Source: VRUE01 sp036376915 (lineage in GTDB: Bacteria; Actinomycetota; Thermoleophilia; Solirubrobacterales; 70-9). From it: DNA of 7,032 bases. The stretch lies in the NCBI GenBank assembly GCA_036376915.1, contig DASUZK010000112.1:1-7032 (forward strand). The letters run 5' to 3'. A program made the translations under genes and the position numbers. Positions 4,153 through 7,032 of this stretch are shown one piece after another (position 1 is the first letter of the stretch; every line of letters begins with the position of its first letter). A model generated the notes under the pieces. The model saw only the letters and a program-made list of their open reading frames with translations. It did no database searches and was not told the origin of the DNA.

Positions 4153-5145
4153 CTACGCGGTTGCCAGTGCCTGGCTCAGGCCCTGAATGAGGCTCGAGGC
4201 GAGGTCCTCGTCCCTGCCGCCAATGCGCAGGCCGTCCCGATCGCCGTCGAGGATCGCCGCGACCCAGGCATCGACCGTTCCCAGGACCCAGGTGCCGGGG
4301 TCCTGTTCGAGGCGGGAGTGACAGGAGACGACCTCGCCGCGCTCGACGTCGACCCGGACGCCGGCGACCTGCTGCGCGGCGGCGTTCCCCTCACCCGCGG
4401 CGGTGTTGACCGCCAGCAGGCAGGAGTCGGAGTTGCGTGGGTCCAGGGTGACGAGCGGAACCGAGAGCAGGAAGGCGGTCTCTATGTCGATCCTGTCAAG
4501 GGGGTAGGTGAGCTCGGAAAGGTGCCTGCACTCACACCGTCCCGCCGTGACCAGGGGGCCGACCGCCTGGCGGGTCCACTCGGTGACGGCGTAGGGTTTT
4601 GATTTGCCGGTGGCGATCGACTGGGTCTCGATCTGGCGGGCGGCACGCATCGCCGAGAGGCGGCGCTCGAGCGAGGGGTAGCTGAGGTCGGCGATGACGC
4701 CGTCGAGCTCGGTGAGCGAGAGGGGGCGCGCGGAGAGGGCGCGCAACACGGTCGAGTCCCAACCACCGACGAGCGCTCTGATCGCGCCCTTCGACGCCTC
4801 GCTGCCGAGGGCGATCGGGCCCTGGGGCGCTAGGGAGAGCCAGGCCTCGACCGCCTCGGCGACGTCGAGAATGCCGCGGCCGGCATCGGTCAGCTCGTTC
4901 TCGACCGTGTATGGCATTCCGCTGCGCACCTGCCGCTCGAGCGCGCCGATGCTGCGCAGGTTGCCGACCTGGCCACGCAGGGTCGTCTGGGCGGCGCCGC
5001 CTATCCGTTCGCGCAGGTCGGGGAGGCGGAGGGGCCCGTCGAGGTGGGCGCGAAGGATCGGCGCGCAGAGCGGACCGGCGAGCAGAGAGAGGACCGTCCC
5101 CCCGGCCCGGACCTGCGTGGAGTTGGGAATGCCCTCGGCGCGCAT
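4153..5145 (-). CDS. Tandem winged-helix (HxlR-type) regulator with SCP2-like C-terminal domain
   Basis: A 330-residue cytoplasmic protein with no signal peptide or membrane segment. Residues ~17-105 look like an HxlR-family winged helix: GPLCAPILRAHLDGPLRLPDL, then the recognition-helix region TTLRGQVGNLRSIGALER, a wing, and LTDAGRGILDV. Residues ~118-205 repeat the pattern more loosely (DSTVLRALSARPLSLTEL, YPSLERRLSAMRAAR, YAVTEWTRQAVGPL). Residues ~220-330 resemble the SCP2-like domain that often follows such regions in actinobacterial regulators, so a small hydrophobic ligand is possible. The ATG at 5145 has no clear Shine-Dalgarno; TATTGC nine bases upstream would allow a leaderless message. 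It contains no TTA codon. It lies 63 bp downstream of the glycosyltransferase gene and abuts the array, whose spacers carry copies of its last codons. Control of the array is an inference from position. Most HxlR proteins act as dimeric repressors or activators at nearby promoters. Confidence 0.8.
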   Translation of the reverse strand: MRAEGIPNSTQVRAGGTVLSLLAGPLCAPILRAHLDGPLRLPDLRERIGGAAQTTLRGQVGNLRSIGALERQVRSGMPYTVENELTDAGRGILDVAEAVEAWLSLAPQGPIALGSEASKGAIRALVGGWDSTVLRALSARPLSLTELDGVIADLSYPSLERRLSAMRAARQIETQSIATGKSKPYAVTEWTRQAVGPLVTAGRCECRHLSELTYPLDRIDIETAFLLSVPLVTLDPRNSDSCLLAVNTAAGEGNAAAQQVAGVRVDVERGEVVSCHSRLEQDPGTWVLGTVDAWVAAILDGDRDGLRIGGRDEDLASSLIQGLSQALATA

Positions 5146-5208
5146 AGAGAGTGTGCAATAGGAAACAAATAGATCGTTTATTGGGAACCGCCGTCAGCGG
5201 TGCGCACA
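5146..5208 (-). promoter_or_regulatory. AT-rich intergenic region upstream of the regulator
   Basis: This 63-bp gap between the glycosyltransferase stop and the regulator start is much richer in A+T than both genes, as expected of a promoter. It holds the palindrome GTGCGCAC (5200-5207), the ATTGCACA octamer, and several possible -10 boxes (TATTTG, TATTGC), but no convincing -35. A separate regulator promoter is plausible. Read-through from the upstream gene is the alternative. Confidence 0.35.
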
Positions 5209-7032
5209 CTATTCGAAACGGGCGGGCTGTGGCTTGAGCCGGACCGGTGCCGTGGAGAGCGCCTGCACGCGCAGGTCGCTCCAGGTGAGCCCTTCGCGGA
5301 CGAGGGCGGGGAGCCCGAGGGCGACGGCGGTGGCGATCTCGACCGCCTGCAGGATGACCCCGTAGGCGAGCGCGTCGGCGGTGCCGATGCCGAAGCCGGT
5401 GTGCAGGACGCTGATCACGGCGAGCTGGAAGACGCCGATGTTGGAGGGGGTCGCGGGAACCACGGCGGTGACGTTGACGGCGAAGAGGACCGCGGCGGCG
5501 GCGCCGATGCCCGCCTGATCGCTCAGCCCGAGGGCGGCGAGCAGCGCCCAGCAGGCGGCGAGCTGGATCGCCCAGGCGCCGAGCTGGGCGATCGTTGCCG
5601 CGACGCCACGGCGCGGGTTGCGGAAGACGCGCAACCCGGCGCGCACCTGGACCAGGGCGGTTTGCAGGCTCGCGCCGAGGCGGGCGAGGCGCCCGTTGCC
5701 GCCCCGTCGCATCAGCGGCGGGGCGAGCAGGACGAAGAGGAGCAGGGCCAGCGGCACGAGGCTGAAGGCGAAGAGCTTCTCGGTGCTGGAATGGAAGAGG
5801 TCGGTGCTGGAGACGATGATCACCCCGAGCAGGGCGAGGGCGACGATGTTGAGCGCCGTCTGGGAAACCAGGGTGCCGAGCAGGACGGGGAAGGTCTCAC
5901 GCATGCGGCCGATCCGCCGCGCCAGCGACATCGCCCGAGCCGGCTCGCCGAGGCGGGCGGGCAGGGTCGCCGACATCAGCACCCCGATCATCGTCGCCGA
6001 GGTGACGTCGCGGCGGCGCACGGGCCGCCGCGGCAGCGCCGCGCGCACGATCCAGTACCAGGAGGCGGCGCGGAAGAAGAGCGAGAGCGCCATCAGAGCG
6101 CAGGCGACGAGGACCCAGGTGAGGTCGGAGCGGACGATGCTGGCGACGACGTTGTCGACGCCGATCTTCTGGGCCGCGAGCGCGGTCAAGCCGACGCCGA
6201 GCACCCCGGCGGCGCCGAGGCCGACGCGGCGCGCGGCCCGGCGGCGCCGGTCGCCGGGATCGGCCGGCTCGGGGTCGAGCGAGGGCAGCCGTTGCGGCGG
6301 GCGGGGCGGCATGCCGTCAGCGGGCCGCACCCCCACCCAGTGGGCGGCGCGCTCGAGCGCGCCATGGGGCTCGGGCACCTCAATCGCCCGCTCGTACACC
6401 CTGGTGACGCGGTCGGCGACGCGCGGCCAGGCGTAGCGCTCGGCGCTCTGGCGCGCGGCCCGGCCCATCGCCGCCAGCCGCCCGGGCTCGTGGTAAGCGC
6501 GCTGAAGCTCCTCGGCGAGGCGCTGCGCGTCCCCCGGCGGAACGAGGACGCCGTCGACGCCGTCGGTGACGACGTCGCTGTAGCCGGCGATTGCGGAGGC
6601 GATCGCCGGGGTGCCGGCGGCGAAGGCCTCGGTCAGGACCATGCCGAAGCTCTCGCCCGAGAGCGAGGGCGCGCAGAGTAGGTCGGCCCCGTGCAGGGCG
6701 TGGTCCAGCGCCTCGCCGGAGACGCGACCGCGGACGTCGATGTGGCGCAGGGTTTCGGGGTCGGCGAGGTAGCGCAGCACGTCCTCGCGCTCGGCGCCGA
6801 TCACGGTGAGCCGGCTGGGCACGTGCTCGACCAGGGCACCGAATGCCGAGAGCAGGACCGGCAGGCCCTTGCGCTCCTCGGGGCGGCCGACGAAGAGCAC
6901 GCGCAGCTCCTCCCCGACCGGCTTCGAGCCGGCGGGCGCGACGGAGAGGTCGACGCCGTTCGGGATCACCTCGTAGTGGCCGCCGAACCAGCGGCGCCCG
7001 GTCCAGGCGGCCGCCTCGGAGACCGCGATCCG
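5209..7032 (-). CDS. GT4 glycosyltransferase fused to LPG-synthase-type flippase-like membrane domain (5' end outside window)
   Basis: The frame is open to the window edge (607 residues). The GTG at 6969 is internal, because conserved GT4 sequence (RIAVSEAA.., then EVIPNGVDL) continues upstream of it. Numbering from the edge, residues 1-~215 are the C-terminal half of a GT4 enzyme: IPNGVD (23-28), FVGRPEERKGL (47-57), and the nucleotide-sugar binding EX7E motif with Glu127 and Glu135 in SGESFGMVLTEAFAAGTP. A Pro/Arg-rich linker follows (~215-270). The rest has seven to nine hydrophobic segments, with PARLGEPARA and PATPSNIGVFQ typical of the LPG_synthase_TM (UPF0104) family. The likely role is transfer of a sugar to a lipid or envelope polymer at the membrane, possibly coupled to lipid translocation. 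PimA-like enzymes are the nearest analogy, and the substrate cannot be told. No TTA codon occurs. The regulator gene follows after 63 bp on the same strand. Confidence 0.87.
   Translation of the reverse strand, partial: RIAVSEAAAWTGRRWFGGHYEVIPNGVDLSVAPAGSKPVGEELRVLFVGRPEERKGLPVLLSAFGALVEHVPSRLTVIGAEREDVLRYLADPETLRHIDVRGRVSGEALDHALHGADLLCAPSLSGESFGMVLTEAFAAGTPAIASAIAGYSDVVTDGVDGVLVPPGDAQRLAEELQRAYHEPGRLAAMGRAARQSAERYAWPRVADRVTRVYERAIEVPEPHGALERAAHWVGVRPADGMPPRPPQRLPSLDPEPADPGDRRRRAARRVGLGAAGVLGVGLTALAAQKIGVDNVVASIVRSDLTWVLVACALMALSLFFRAASWYWIVRAALPRRPVRRRDVTSATMIGVLMSATLPARLGEPARAMSLARRIGRMRETFPVLLGTLVSQTALNIVALALLGVIIVSSTDLFHSSTEKLFAFSLVPLALLLFVLLAPPLMRRGGNGRLARLGASLQTALVQVRAGLRVFRNPRRGVAATIAQLGAWAIQLAACWALLAALGLSDQAGIGAAAAVLFAVNVTAVVPATPSNIGVFQLAVISVLHTGFGIGTADALAYGVILQAVEIATAVALGLPALVREGLTWSDLRVQALSTAPVRLKPQPARFE

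Larger units (their letters stand above)
1..4203 (-). repeat. Head-to-tail array of five gene-plus-promoter units
   Basis: Five paralogous units lie in the same orientation, with starts spaced 933, 901, 942 and 759 bp apart. A full unit consists of a copy of the regulator's 3' tip, a ~130-bp conserved upstream region, the core promoter, a leader hairpin, the coding sequence, a small CTCTTCGAGAG-type palindrome about 20 nt after the stop, and a GC-rich terminator. Similarity extends through non-coding parts, so the units arose by tandem duplication of the whole cassette. The short 759-bp interval reflects the promoter deletion at copy 4. The left end of the array is outside the window. Confidence 0.85.

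Noticed and set aside
1..4203. Insertion sequence or prophage as the cause of the repeats
   Set aside because: There is no transposase, integrase, terminal inverted repeat or target duplication. The repeat breakpoints fall in the regulator tail and beside the terminators, which fits tandem duplication.
5200..6681. A 493-codon open frame on the plus strand opposite the glycosyltransferase
   Set aside because: Its product is low-complexity (Gly, Asp, Glu, Arg, Ala rich) with no domain. It is the antisense shadow of a GC-rich gene with clear GT4 and membrane-domain motifs on the other strand.
6967..6969. GTG at 6969 as the start of the glycosyltransferase
   Set aside because: The frame continues to the window edge with typical GT4 sequence (RIAVSEAA and then EVIPNGVDL), and the GTG is the Val of that conserved motif.

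Overview
The window looks like high-GC actinobacterial DNA, most likely from the class Thermoleophilia (Solirubrobacterales-like). That placement is an inference from three things: GC-rich codon use in the two flanking genes, a tandem winged-helix (HxlR-type) regulator with a C-terminal extension, and a GT4 glycosyltransferase fused to a flippase-like membrane domain. No ribosomal or other marker gene is present to confirm it. Every convincing gene lies on the minus strand, so transcription runs from right to left.

Right part (5209-7032): the 3' part of a large gene for a GT4 glycosyltransferase joined to an LPG-synthase-type multi-span membrane domain. Its 5' end is outside the window. Middle (4153-5145): a 330-residue putative transcription regulator with two winged-helix domains and a C-terminal domain resembling SCP2.

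Left part (1-4152): a head-to-tail array of five paralogous genes (starts at 403, 1336, 2237, 3179 and 3938), four complete and the leftmost cut by the window edge. Each encodes a secreted protein of about 200 residues with a 28-residue Sec signal peptide and eight conserved cysteines. I do not recognise a named function. The units are not an operon in the usual sense. Four of the five copies have their own promoter (TTGAC(T/G), 16-17 bp, GGATAACCAT), most have a short hairpin beside the ribosome binding site, and the four complete copies are each followed by a GC-rich terminator hairpin.

The most interesting observations are these. (1) The array genes carry 12-15 TTA leucine codons each, while the two neighbouring genes carry none in about 940 codons. 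(2) The spacers between array genes contain copies of the last ~17 codons of the adjacent regulator, which shows that the duplicated unit reached into that gene. (3) Two spacers carry clean deletions bounded by 3-4 bp microhomology: one removes the whole core promoter of copy 4, the other removes three 8-bp upstream repeats from copy 2. (4) The leftmost copy has an acidic, AT-richer insertion of about 22 residues between its first two cysteines. (5) Copy 5 is a mosaic of neighbouring copies, which suggests gene conversion. Together they describe a local, diversifying family of exported cysteine-rich proteins beside a candidate regulator. That the regulator controls the array is an inference from position only.
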